In this document: one piece after another, positions 1 to 10,528 of the stretch
How the letters are laid out: each line of letters opens with the position of its first letter
How positions within the stretch are numbered: the first letter of the stretch is position 1
Origin: Papiliotrema nemorosa
Taxonomy: Eukaryota > Basidiomycota > Tremellomycetes > Tremellales > Rhynchogastremaceae
DNA length: 64,000 nucleotides
Direction of reading: 5' to 3'
Assembly: GCA_032158125.1 (NCBI GenBank)
Contig: JASKOT010000019.1
Location: 1-64,000 of the forward strand
Program-made: the position numbers and the translations under genes
The notes under the pieces: model-generated
The model's input: the letters and a program-made list of their open reading frames with translations, nothing else
Database searches by the model: none
What the model was told of the DNA's origin: nothing

Positions 1-28
1 TAACCCCCTAACCCCCTAACCCCCTAAC
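1..28. repeat. Telomere repeat, (TAACCCCC)3 plus TAAC
   Basis: The window opens with three full TAACCCCC units and a partial fourth. Read outward this is TTAGGGGG, the unit known for Cryptococcus telomeres. It sits at coordinate 1, oriented as expected for a left chromosome end, so the window starts at a natural terminus or the last assembled part of one. No subtelomeric helicase or other long repeat separates it from the first gene. Confidence 0.93.
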
Positions 29-648
29 AGCTTGACCCAGATGAAACCTTCCTTCAGCCCTTGTAGTACCGTCTTGAAGTCTGGAGACGTCAAATGTCGA
101 GGAGTCATATTGAAGGTGTGGTCGACGACAAACGTGGTGCTGTACTCGTCCTTCAAACTTCGCAACGTTGGGATCAGCCCAGCCCATATTGTGAGATCCA
201 GTTGCGCCTCGATGGACCAATCGACCTTGATATCATGAATAGCCCGGGCAGTGTCGATAAAGACAGCTACCAGATCGTCCAGCTCCAAGTCCTTCTTGCC
301 TAGCATTGAGCGGATTCTAGCTTCGTGTATCCGAACGCTGCGTACTCCCGCTTGGTAATAATACCGGCAAGTGGCTACATCCTTCAGCTGGTCGTCCGAG
401 AGAACGGCTACGCCCCGAGCATCGCCTCGAATGGCTCTATGGGTTTGTATCGCGTCAAGCATACTACTGCAGTCCGTGCCCTCTGCCAGCGACATGACGA
501 TGACATGATTGTCGCACGGCGAGTTGGCGAGCAGCTCATCGACAGCATGTGCAGGCGGTGTGTATGGAGTGTCCCTTGCGAAGGGGTACTTGTCAGGGGA
601 AAAGACATGGCAGTGAGAATCCCAATTACCCCTTGGAAGTTGAAACAT
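16..648 (-). pseudogene. Amidohydrolase-2 (LigI/PDC hydrolase-like), 3' end replaced by telomere
   Basis: The reading frame gives about 210 residues. It starts at the ATG at 646-648 and runs straight into the telomere, whose TTAGGGGG units supply the last residues and an in-frame TAG at 16-18. Near the N terminus is DSHCHVF, the HxH metal site of the amidohydrolase-2 TIM barrel (2-pyrone-4,6-dicarboxylate hydrolase and related enzymes). Further on a VDHTF segment fits a later metal or substrate His strand. The family is usually about 290-310 residues, so roughly the last third is missing, and the break falls right after WVKL, a conserved strand usually followed by SG. The product is probably inactive. 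The open frame continues upstream without an ATG-supported family match, so I use the internal ATG. The gene is divergent from an MFS permease, a common arrangement for catabolic pairs. Confidence 0.8.
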
Positions 649-990
649 GGTCAAGTTATGCAAACGGAACAGAGGGGATGATGCAGGTATCCTGCAATAT
701 AGGGCACGTCCGACGCACATGACCAAGACCTGATTCCTTCGTGGTTGTTCGTGGATAGATGGGGTGATCAAGTATGAACCGGAATCATTCTGCAACTGGA
801 CTATCCGGACAGTGTGTGCCGAGAGCGGAGGCGGGGGCAGGCGGAAATTGCGTAGCGATCGTTTCTTCGGAGTCTGGCAAAGTTCCGCGCAGTGTTTGAC
901 TTCGGTCCATCGCGCTTCTTGAGAAACATGTAAATTATAAATGAGCAAAGATCCCACCCCATCGGATTCTTGTACTTCGTTAATACTATT
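649..990. promoter_or_regulatory. Divergent intergenic region, amidohydrolase / MFS permease
   Basis: These 342 bases separate two divergent starts (648 on minus, 991 on plus), so they should hold both promoters. The minus-strand frame stays open across it but shows no family-like residues and no ATG that improves the amidohydrolase. I recognise no specific operator. Confidence 0.5.
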
Positions 991-3091
991 ATGAACGGTC
1001 AAGAGAAAGCAGAAATCGAACAGTTCGAGGCGGGTCCCGACGCTATCGCACGAGATGAGGTTCACAGACGATACGGCAGCGACCAAGCGAGCCAAGTCGC
1101 TTTCCGAGAGATTCTGAGCTGGTCGGAAGAGGAATTCAATGCTGCAAACCGCAGACTGGTCCGACGACTGGACCTGATCATCGGGTTCCCCATCGTTGTA
1201 CTGTACATTATGAATTACCTCGACCGAAATTCGATAGCTCAAGGCAAGTCGTTGATAAAACACGATGCGTGCTTACCATCAGCTCGACTGTCGGGTCTGG
1301 TCAGGGACACCAACATCACCCAGAACGATTATGCATTGGTCAACGGAATCTTCTGTATGTCTGCCAACGTACTTGGTAGATAGTAGCTCACCTTCAGACA
1401 TCTCATGTATGTGGCCTACTCGGAAGCAACAAAGCCGATCACTGACGACCACTAGATATCTTGTGCCAGACTCCAGCAAACATGATCATTGCCAAGGTCC
1501 GACCATCTATCTTCATTGTATGTTTCCCCATTCTTGTATCGTGATCGTCGCTAACAGTCTAGCCCAGTGTCGTCATCCTCTGGGCCATCGTTTCCTCGTT
1601 GACAGCCGTCTGCACTTCTTTGGGCCACCTGATTGCAGTGCGATTCATCCTCGGTATCGTGGAAGGCCCCTTTTATCCCGGTGCAGTCTTCTACCTGTCG
1701 TGTTGGTGTGCGTACAAATCTTCTCCAAGCTGGCTACTGAGACTGCTTAGACACTCGAAAGGAGATTGGGAAGCGAATTTCCATCCTCGTCAGTGGTATC
1801 TGCCTGTCGAACGCCATTGCCGGTTTGATCAGTACTGGTATTCTCAAGGGTCTTTCAAACGCGGCGGGTATCGCAGGCTGGAAGTGGTAAGCCGACAATG
1901 GTTTGTCAACAATTGCACACTTATCATTCAGGATCTTCATTGTCGAAGGAGCCATCACTGTCTTCGTCGGGATCTGCGCATTGTAGGTCTTTATGCGCAT
2001 ATCAAGAGCGGTACTGATCATAGCTTCATCATGCCAGACTACCCCTCGACATCAAAGCAGCTCTCTGTTCAAAACCGAATACTGGCTCAATACCGACTCG
2101 ACCTCGATTTTGGAGCAACCGGTCCGGTTGCCGACGTATCTTCTATGCAGGGCTTCAAGATGGCAGTTGGGGACTATCGAACGTGGCTTTTCGGTGCGTA
2201 CGCCTAACTTACGAAAGGATGCTTTGGCTGATGCTAGAAGGCTCTCTTCAAGCCTCTATCACGAGTAGGCACCGGCTGTCCTTCAGCGTGGTGACCAAGC
2301 TGACTCGAAGTCATGATCGGTTTCAACTTCTTTTACCCTACCCTCGTTCAGGGTATGTGCCAAGCAGTTCAGATGTGCCCAGCTAAGCGCACAGGGATGG
2401 GATATCGCAATACTTACACCATTCTCCTTGTGACAGTACCGCCATATATGCTGGCTTTGGTCATGTCTTTGTGTAAGTTTACCGCGCGACATGACATTTT
2501 ACGTTCTGACGCTGGTGCCAGTCATGTCATACCGCGCTGATAAGACACAAAGACGTGCTTTCCACTATCTGATCTGTGTGGGTATCGCCGCAGTCGGTCT
2601 GGTACTTCTCATCGCCCTGGCAAAGGTCAATACTCCCGGTGGAAAGTACTTTGCGACCTACGTGCTCGCAGCAGGTGCCTTGTTAGTTTGACTCGTCAAC
2701 GTATAGATGATTCGAACCACTGAATATCAGTCCCGCATATGCCTGCTCCTACCCTTGGCTGGCCGGTATAATGCCTCGTCCAGCTTCCAAACGAGCTGTT
2801 GCCGTGGGCATCGCCAACAGTCTTTCCAATGTTGGGGCCTTCGTGAGCGGCTACATCTACTACGCGCCCTTTGGTCCGACTTATCTCGTCTCTTGGGGGA
2901 TTACACTGGGCTTCAGTGTGTACGTGGCGGCTGCTGTCTCGTTCTTGTGGTACAATGTTGGTCAGAGAAACCAACACCTCTCGGTCATCGAGGAAAAGTA
3001 TAAGAATGGAGATGTCCCCGAAGCAGAACTGCAGCAAATGGATCTCGATGAGCAGATGGCCGCTCAATCAGGCTTCCGTCTGGTACGATGA
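991..3091 (+). CDS. MFS anion:cation symporter (Dal5/Tna1-like permease)
   Basis: An integral-membrane transporter for a small organic anion of the allantoate/nicotinate/pantothenate permease type. The N-terminal cytosolic tail runs into YIMNYLDRNSIAQ, the family's first-helix signature. Later come NMIIAKVRPSIFI, VEGPFYPGAVFYL and PRPASKRAVAVGI, all typical of this family. I could splice the whole gene by eye with 12 short introns, giving an uninterrupted frame to the TGA at 3089-3091. Intron 1 (1244-1282) is GC-AG, and exon 3 is only 9 bases (1398-1406). ATG 991 is chosen because the frame upstream offers only TTG. The gene is divergent from the truncated amidohydrolase and may once have fed it substrate. 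Substrate identity cannot be read from sequence. Confidence 0.85.
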
Positions 3092-3288
3092 TTGTGGCTC
3101 TCGCAGGGGACGGGCGGAATGGGAAGGGACGAGGTGCGGATGTTTTCGACAGCTTTGAAGACGGGCTTCTCAAATTTTAAGACAGAAATGGTCCAGCATA
3201 TGAACAATGCACAAATGCGACTTGTCATGGTGTTCATATTCCTCGTTTCCTTTGGTCGCGTGGACATGTTGACCTGGAAGTGATTTGC

Positions 3289-4697
3289 CTACACGAGCAC
3301 TCCCTTTGGCCTGGGCACTAAACCCCAGATGATGATACTCAGTCCGAGAAATGCGATAACGATAGGCTGCAGGAGCTTCACACCAAATTTGTTCGCCAAG
3401 GCACCAGTTAGACTGTGAAGTCAGCGAATGGCTTTGCCTGCAACATACAAAGGCATGATTGCGCTCCCTGCCTGACCGACAGAAGAGCACCAGCCGGTCG
3501 TCCCCGGCTGTAAATCCGCAGGCATGATGTCCAGTATCGCCATCATAACCACCGGGTACATTGGACCGAGAAACAACCCAATGAACGAATACAGTACCGC
3601 ATTAACAACCCGGTTCGGGACCGTCCAAATGATGATTTGAAGCACGATGCAAAGCATTGTACTGCCCATCAGCTTCCAGCGATCAGAATTTCGGCCTTCA
3701 CTCGCTAAACGTGAATGGAATTGCATTTGCCAATACGGGCCGTAAACTGGATCAGAACCAATCGCCCTATAGCGATTCCGCCAAAATAGCCTGTGGTAGC
3801 ATAGCCCGAATCAAGTCCACCTCCCCGCGCCTCGACAAGAAACGTTGTCTCCAGTCAACTTTGCGCGTGACATAGGACTTACAATCCATCCTCCCAGCGT
3901 CACTTCGACTCCTACCTATGAAATCAGCTTCGCCCCGGTCTGCATTCTACTAACGTAGATAGCCATGTAGAAAGCCAAAAAATGTACAGCAGGATTCCGC
4001 ATGATACGTGACATCTTCTTGCTACTGCTTTGAGGCGGCTCGTGATACCCAAGATTGTCAACCTGCGTGTCCTCGGCTGGGTTCCTGACGAAGATCTGAT
4101 CTTCTGTGCGAAAGCGGAAGACCAGAATGAAGGCGACTAGTGTAAGGAGAGCTAGACCCAACGATACAGTATAGTAATATGTCACGCGAGAGACTTGCTT
4201 GACAAATTCTGTGGATACGAGGGGCGAAACAGTGGCGCCTACGCCATACATGGCGCTGAGGACGGACATCTTCGTATTGGGCCCGGGGTATCTAGAGATG
4301 AGAGAGATAACTTGGGCATTCTGCAGCGTAAGCTGGTACAAATCTTTACGTACTTGGAGTCCTAAGCCGAATCCGTTGAAAATAAATGCGACAAGAAAGA
4401 GGGGAAAGGGCGGTTGCCAGAATATGAGGATGTAACCGAGTGCCTGCATTGCTGCAAGTGGGGCTGCCTGCACTCAGCTAGTATTAGACAAGTAATACAT
4501 ACTATGCCGAAACCAACGCGGTCTGTAATCGCCACATTGGCAACCCCCGCGACCAGGAAACCAGCGAAATTGGTGATCCAAAGTATGCTGACTGTCGTAA
4601 GCAAGCGCCCAACGGCGGAGACTTTCTGACTAGATAATTGACGTTGTAGATTGCTTGCAAAGAGGGCAACAGGGGCCCCTGACTTGCGTCGTTCCAT
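3289..4697 (-). CDS. MFS permease of the FHS/BSC6-like group
   Basis: A multi-exon membrane transporter related to fungal BSC6/fucose-permease-like proteins. Recognisable blocks in order are VAITDRVGFGI, MYGVGATVSPLVSTEFV in the first half, a cytosolic loop with SSKKMSR, then a second bundle with TGYFGGIAIGRLVL, FLGPMYPVVMMAILDIMPADL and GTTGWCSSVGQAGSAIMPLYV. The C terminus ends ...GLVPRPKGVLV before the TAG at 3289-3291. Splice sites that keep the frame can be found at each break, including a short intron joining GRLVLIQFTA to the next exon. The first in-frame ATG is at 4695-4697; a short upstream coding exon is possible because CTCAG precedes it. It converges with the Dal5-like gene across about 200 bases. 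Substrate unknown. Confidence 0.72.
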
Positions 4698-5552
4698 CCG
4701 CTGAGAAAGAAAGAGAGGTACGTGGTTAAATTGCAACGTCAGGGACCTGTGATGCGTTTTGAGAAACCTACGACATGATTAGAAGCGTCGTTTTGGAAGG
4801 AAAGGGTCTCTCGTGTCGCAGACGAGCAAGAATGAGATTTGATCTGCAAGAGGTTCGTGCATGGTGAGCGATATCATCTGGGCCAATGTCAGACATCCGT
4901 GTTGGTTCGCAGGGCATAAATTATGTGTCGTCTCTGCCCACACTGATATATGGGCAGTGTCCGGCACGTGTCTCGCGATAGGAACGGGGCTGACAAATCG
5001 CGTTGGAAAAGTTTTGCGGTTGTATTGATAAGCATTCATTCTAGCTTCCTATGCGATGCTATTGTGATGATCTTTCGGATTATTCGTTATTATTTGTTCG
5101 CGTCGAGACTAGACGATCGTGAGGTTGAATTGCGAGAGACTGTCGGTGGGGCAACGAGGGACGCCTCTTGCCTCTATTTTTGGCCTGGAAGCTTGGCTCG
5201 CAGTCAAGCTGATTCACCATTAGGCGTTGCGACTTCTGCTCCCGACAGCCATGGTGAGGTCGTTAGCGATACGCGATAGGCCTCTGCTCCTCCCCTGATC
5301 AGAGCGCAAAGTCTTGAGTGACTACGTCAAGTCGTCCAGAAGAAATGTCCCAATTGCGACCCGTTTTGTGATCTTTCAATAATTATCGAGATCGTTCATG
5401 CGATGCCTCGGCTCCAGCTGATTATAGGGTAGCTATTATCTCACTGTTTCAGGTTCGAAAGGCTCGCCGAGTAGCGACATCGGGTGTAAACTGATCAGGA
5501 TCGATCGTGCAAACGTTCAAGAGCACAGCGCAACTCATTCATGTATTATAAA
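4698..5552. other. Intergenic region, no gene seen
   Basis: About 855 bases between the start of the FHS-type permease and the stop of the next transporter, both on minus. It should contain the permease promoter and the transporter's 3' UTR. The open frames here have no family features and no convincing codon pattern. Confidence 0.6.
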
Positions 5553-7432
5553 TCATGGAAGATCTCGTCGCACAGTCTCTGATCCATCCGAGCTACGGTG
5601 CTCGATCCTCGCCTTCTCCTTGTCACCGGCATGGGGCGAGATGCCGAGGAGCGAGAACAAGCCCACGTCACTCTGAGCCTGCGTCATCTGCTCAGCCTCC
5701 CATCTCGATCGGCCCGAGTCGTCGCCAAAGATCTCGTCGAGCTCGTCCAAAGTCCTGCCCTTGGTCTCCGGAACAAGGAAGAAGACGTAGCCGGCGGCGA
5801 TGACACACATCAAGCCGAGGAAGATGTAGGCGCCGTACGGCGCAACAGCGACGAAATCGGGAGTGGACATGGCGACGGCAAAGTTATTGAGCCAGTTGGA
5901 GGAAGCACCGATGGAAACACCCTTGGCTCGGAGACCAAGAGGGTAGACCTCTGCGACAATGACCCATGCTCTACATGTCAGCACCATCTCCATCGTGATG
6001 AGACATACGTAGGACCCCAAGAGTATCCGAAAGAGATGGCAAAGAGCCAGATGAACACGACCGCAGCCCATCCTGCGGATTTGGCCGCAGCGGGGACGGC
6101 TTGTCCAACATTTGCCAAGTCCCAATCAGCCTTGAATTGTCCGATGATACCGGCGACCACAAAGTGACAGATGCCCATGCAAATGGCACCAGAGACGAGG
6201 ACCGGCTTCCTGCCCCAGCTGTCTAGGTACAGCACGGCGGGGATGGTAGCGAGGAACATGACTATGCCGACCACACCCGAAGCAAGGAGAGAAGTCGTGT
6301 TGCCTTGAAGACCGAGACCCTCGAAGATGAAGGGAGCGTAGTAGAGGATAAAGTTGACCTGATAGTGAGTTCCTGCAATTCAAGCATGCGACCCACTCCT
6401 GTCCATTGTTGAAACACCATGATGAGAACGGCCACAGCGGTTCGCTTCAAGTTCGTTCGACTGGTAATGAGAGATTTGTAACCGGCCACACCGAGCAAGA
6501 ACCTGCTCTTGGCGCTGCTGTCTTGAAGATGAGGATAGTCGTGTTCCGAGATCCGCTGTTCAAACAGCTTTTGAGCCTTGATCTCGAGGTATTCGAGCTG
6601 CACGAGCTGAGAGTCTGGAGACTGTCTTCGGAGGTTGGCGATGACCGCAAGACACTCGTCATCCCTCCCTTGGTCCATGAGCCATCGAGGCGATTGTGGA
6701 AGGAACATGATGCCGATACCGAGGATGATCGCGGGTAGGATCTGAATGGTGATGGGAACGAGCCAGGCCGCTTTGCTTTGCGTCTCGCCTGTACCACCGA
6801 TATAATTGGTACCTGAGACGTCAATCGTTTGATCCAGATAAAGACCCACCATAGGTGATCCAATATGAGATCATGATTCCGAAAGTGATTGCCAGCTGTT
6901 GGAGAGCTACCAAAGCGCCTCGGATCTCCGCAGGGGCTACTTCGGCATTGTAGAGGGGGACGATCATGGATAGCGCTCCAACGCCAAGACCTGTCACGAA
7001 TCGACCGCCAAGAATGTAATCGTAGTTACCGCCGTGGACGACTGCTTGGATAATGACACCGATGATGAAGAACACACACGCGAGTACCACTGAAAGCTTT
7101 CGACCGAGCTTGTCGGCTGAATATCCGTTGAACAAGACGCCCACCCAAGCACCGAGCTCAAGGATTGAGGTGAGAAGACCCGCCAAAGTTGGATTGGCAA
7201 TACCGTCCGTTCCAGACGCACGTCCAAAGGAATGCATCGACAAGACTTGTCCGAACATTCCTTGATTGTAACCGTAGATAAGACCTCCCATGGAGGCAAA
7301 GACGGCGATCGACGTCGTTCGTGCATTCTTGATCAATCCGATTGCGCCGGGCTTGGCGGCAAGCGCAGCTCGTCGTTGTGCTAGCTCGGACTCGACCGCA
7401 CCGCCCATTCCTCCCATCATCATTCCGGGCAT
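5553..7432 (-). CDS. MFS sugar transporter (hexose/quinate type)
   Basis: A 12-helix sugar/proton symporter of the plasma membrane. The N terminus is Met/Gly-rich (MPGMMMGGMGG) and followed by FASMGGLIYGYNQGMFGQV. Family marks include NGYSADKLGRKLS (loop 2-3), GRFVTGLGVGALSMIVPLYNAE, LPQSPRWLMDQGR after helix 6, FQQWTGV in helix 7, and VPETKGRTLDELDEIF at the end of the helix bundle. The cytosolic tail is about 65 residues. Several short introns interrupt it, for example before NYIGGTGETQSK and before AWVIVAEVYPLGLRAKG. ATG 7432 gives a normal family N terminus. It lies between two other permease or enzyme genes on the same strand. The exact sugar is not predictable. Confidence 0.9.
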
Positions 7433-8404
7433 ATTGGACTATTGCTGTAGGGGCGATCAAAGAATGAGTACAAAGGGAGGGCGATGGCGTCTCGGGGTCG
7501 TTCCTCTGAGTATATGTAGGTGAGGGATTCCAGTTGAATCGATGTTTGCCGGGCTCACCGGACGGCTTCGGTGAATTACCGGTTGATGACATGCTTGATC
7601 AGATGATTCAGCTGGGCACCACTGCCGAAGCGGCAAGAATTGTGGCTGCCTCCACTGACGCAGGAGACGGGGCGGTGTGGGACCCGTATGTGCCGAGGTG
7701 ATCGAGGAGAGGGGTAGTGGAGTTGAGGCATGGATGAAGAGGAAGTTGTCAAGGTTACGGATGTTTTGTCTGAATATCCAGCGAAATTACACCGACACTT
7801 CAAAGGGGTCCCCCTTTGTCTTCCTTTCTGTCTATAGAAGCTCTGGGCTGAAACGGCCAAAGTCTTGGTTCCGAGCCGGTGCTTCGGTTCTGACGCCCAA
7901 CCCCGATGTCATTGCATGAAATACCTCGGGGATCAGGCTTGGCCCTCGGTCGGAGCGAGGACCATGCGTGCATATCCTTTGTGCTGCACATGCGCCATCG
8001 GAAGCGCGATGGAACATCCGGCCGCTGCAGTGAGTACAGTCCCAAGAATAAATGTTGTGATACGGGTACAATGGCTGTGATGGATCTTCAACGACGGATA
8101 GCTGCGGCATTCACGCCAGGTGGAAGTCGGGTTGGACAACATGGCAAACTCGTCTAACCGAGGCTATAGTCCACATGCAGCGGTCCTCGAGTGATACGTG
8201 TCATCATTCCAGTGCAGAGAGGCCCTCATCTCTACCCAAATTGTAGGCGAGCTACTTGGATCCGGTATCGGGCTGTCGCACCAGCATTCATATGGCGACG
8301 CGACGTGCAGTTGCCCATGCAGAGGGGTCGTCAGACTCGAACTTCACATCATGTCGCAGCTGCAAATGGAACCTTGCTAGTAATACAATACAGCTGATCG
8401 GCTA
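7433..8404. other. Intergenic region, promoter of the hexose-type transporter
   Basis: About 970 bases with no credible gene. Close to the transporter start (7556-7590) there are CCGG-containing elements: ACCGGA, then TTCGGTGAA, then ACCGGT at 7578-7583. Zn2Cys6 regulators often bind CGG/CCG triplets, so these are plausible but unproven sites. The rest is unremarkable. Confidence 0.45.
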
Positions 8405-9607
8405 CTAAATACTGGAAACAGGTTTTGACGACTTCAATACCGCCAGACCATCCCTGTCATACCTGGCAAGCACCCCGTTTGGACCATAAGCCTTGTCGTA
8501 TCCATTCCGCCGTTCGTGCTCTTTTATCGCTTCGATTCCACGTAGGTATACCGAGTCGACGTCATCCCGTGAACCTCCATTTGCCTCGGCGTGCTTGATC
8601 ATCCGCTCCAATTCCTGCTGGACACGCTCACGCTTGAAAAACGCCGTCCTTGGATAATATGACAACCTATCGCGCGTGGGTTTGTACTCGGAAATCGATT
8701 CTCTTCCCATGGCATTGAGGATTACTTGTTCACACAGTGTCTGAGAGTCAGCGATATTCCTGCCCGGACTTGCATATTGGCCGTCTTCCCGGCTCAAGTT
8801 GAACGGTTCCACGAGGTTGACATGTGGATTGGTAATGACCCGGGCGTAGTGGTGATGATTTGGCGAGTGCGTATGAGGGAGCAAGGCATGAGTGACGATG
8901 AGGTCACCCTTGTTGGCGACAACATAGTCGATTTTCTTACAGTCCTTGACATGTTTGTACAGGTGCTCCAAGGGCGGGTCTATCCCTTCAGGTGCATCGT
9001 AGAATTGCTTGCACAGCTCTGCCATGAGTATACTGACTGGTCTTCCACGGATGCTACAGTCTCCGACTCACCACTGATACCGTCCTCGGCAATCGCCGTC
9101 CCACCCCCATCAGGCAAGATGTCCGTGAAACAGAAGATGAGCGTCAGAGCATTCCCGCTGGAATCGAGAAACTGCCGATACCTGAGGTCAGTGTATTGCG
9201 AAGATGAATTGTGCTCACCAGTCATTATCCGTGTGCCAGCCATATAGGTCACTCAACTCGTGACCCTGTGTTTTCCACGATTTCTTTCCAAAGTTGATGA
9301 TGAATTGGTCGCCAAACCACCGCTCTCGAACCGGATCTATCTTGTCCTCTCCACCCACAATCTCGATTATCTTGGGCCAGGCGGTGGGGCAAAACTCTTC
9401 GCAGCGCACCTCTCTGTGTCGTGGCAGTTTCAGATATTCTTCGGTCCAGGTGGACTTGTCGTTTGGGTCCATGCCGGTTCGTACCCAGATATCATCCGCC
9501 CACGAGAGGTACTTCGGGTCGATGGCGTTTGGTATGCGCACCCACCCGTGCTCGACAAAGTGCTTCGCTTCGTCGTCTGTCAGATGTTCCAAAGCAGTAG
9601 GTGGCAT
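8405..9607 (-). CDS. Phytanoyl-CoA dioxygenase-like Fe(II)/2-oxoglutarate oxygenase
   Basis: A non-haem iron, 2-oxoglutarate-dependent oxygenase of the PhyH fold, probably cytosolic since no signal peptide is visible. Exon 1 begins MPPTALEHLTDDEAKHFVEHGW, the usual start for this family, and ends at GWHTDNDW, which holds the HxD iron pair. Exon 2 carries FLDSSGNALTLIFCFTDILPDGGGT. The last exon holds GDLIVTHALLPHTHSPN, which supplies the distal His, and a charged C-terminal helix region. ATG 9605-9607 is preferred because the frame upstream continues only with an atypical leader. Fungal relatives are commonly of unknown substrate. It is divergent from the GABA-type permease across a 921-base promoter with a striking motif array. 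Confidence 0.82.
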
Positions 9608-10528
9608 GACGCCTTTTGCTTGTTGGCTAGGCGGATGGAGCAGGATTGAATGAGAGGTCGTCAGAAGGTACAAGACGGGCGACGTGAAGACTTAAAGTAT
9701 CACGAGAGCACGGTACTTCGGTCCGATGGTATCAGTGGTCATCGCTGAAAAGGGAGAGCCGAGTGTCGGGCTCTCGGTCCGTATGCATTCTCGCATTGAT
9801 GAACATCGCACCTGCCCCTTGTTCTCCTTTACAATGACCGGCTTTGACCCGTCGGATCTCTACAAGGGATATCGCATTTTGGTCTTGCGGAGAAATACAA
9901 CATCGCATTTCGTGCCAAGAAGGCCAGATAATATCGTATTTCGCCCCAAATATCGCATCGCAGTGGACTATATCGCATCACGAGTATTTCGCATTACACG
10001 AATATATCGCATATTCATCCACATGACATATCGGTCAGACGACGCCGAGGTCTGACGTCGCAGGTGATCTCCGCTTGGGTTACGAGCGGAGATAAGGCAG
10101 AAGGTAGTTCGCGAGCTGTGATGAAGGCCAGGCCCCTGCAAGTTCAGCCGCTCGAGACCGGAGCATCCAAAAATGAAATGCTGTTCATCGTCGATCACGC
10201 CTACTAGGGTATCAACCTGCGCCTCGCTGGCTATGAGATGGTATGCCCCAGGGAGCTGGTAGCGTATCCATGTCATGGCTCCGCGGTTTTTGTGCGGGAG
10301 CCAGATCTCACTGGATAAACAGGACGATTGTCGCGGCAAATCGACCTTACATGATTGCGCCTGGTACCAGGATGAACGGGATAAATACAATCACCGTATC
10401 GTAACCTGCACATGAGATTGGGACCGAAATAGCTCTCGCTATCAGCTGACCTCGCTCGAAGGCATTGTACAAATATCGAGGTCACATCTCATGGCGACCC
10501 TCGCTTGGCCCTCCTTCAGATCACACCG
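9608..10528. promoter_or_regulatory. Divergent promoter, dioxygenase / GABA-type permease
   Basis: A 921-base region between starts on minus (9607) and plus (10529). It contains the TATCGCAT array annotated separately near its middle. I find no credible ORF: the open frames here contain the motif translated and no family residues. Confidence 0.5.
9870..10012. repeat. TATCGCAT motif array (4 exact, 3 one-mismatch copies)
   Basis: Exact TATCGCAT occurs at 9870, 9951, 9971 and 10005. One-mismatch copies lie at 9901 (CATCGCAT), 9932 (TATCGTAT) and 9987 (TTTCGCAT). Spacings between starts are 31, 31, 19, 20, 16 and 18 bases. All copies have the same orientation and most are preceded by A/T. An 8-mer this dense in 143 bases is not expected by chance. 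The position between two divergent genes suggests a multi-site regulator-binding element; a decayed minisatellite is the alternative. Confidence 0.75.

Noticed and set aside
649..1263. Upstream extension of the amidohydrolase frame on minus to give a 415-residue protein
   Set aside because: The extra 205 residues have no family features, overlap the divergent MFS start, and the internal ATG gives a textbook N terminus (DSHCHVF within 15 residues).
2216..2340. Possible frameshift in the Dal5-like permease
   Set aside because: Two short introns (donors GTGCGT and GTAGGC) join LFGSLQASIT to IMIGFNFFYPTLV in frame, so the gene is intact.
2704..2722. B-box-like GGTTCGAATC on minus
   Set aside because: It lies in an intron region of the Dal5-like gene with no matching A box or cloverleaf.
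3726..3900. Apparent stop codons inside the FHS-type permease
   Set aside because: A short intron from GTATTG to TTTAG removes them and keeps the frame into GRNSDRWKLM.
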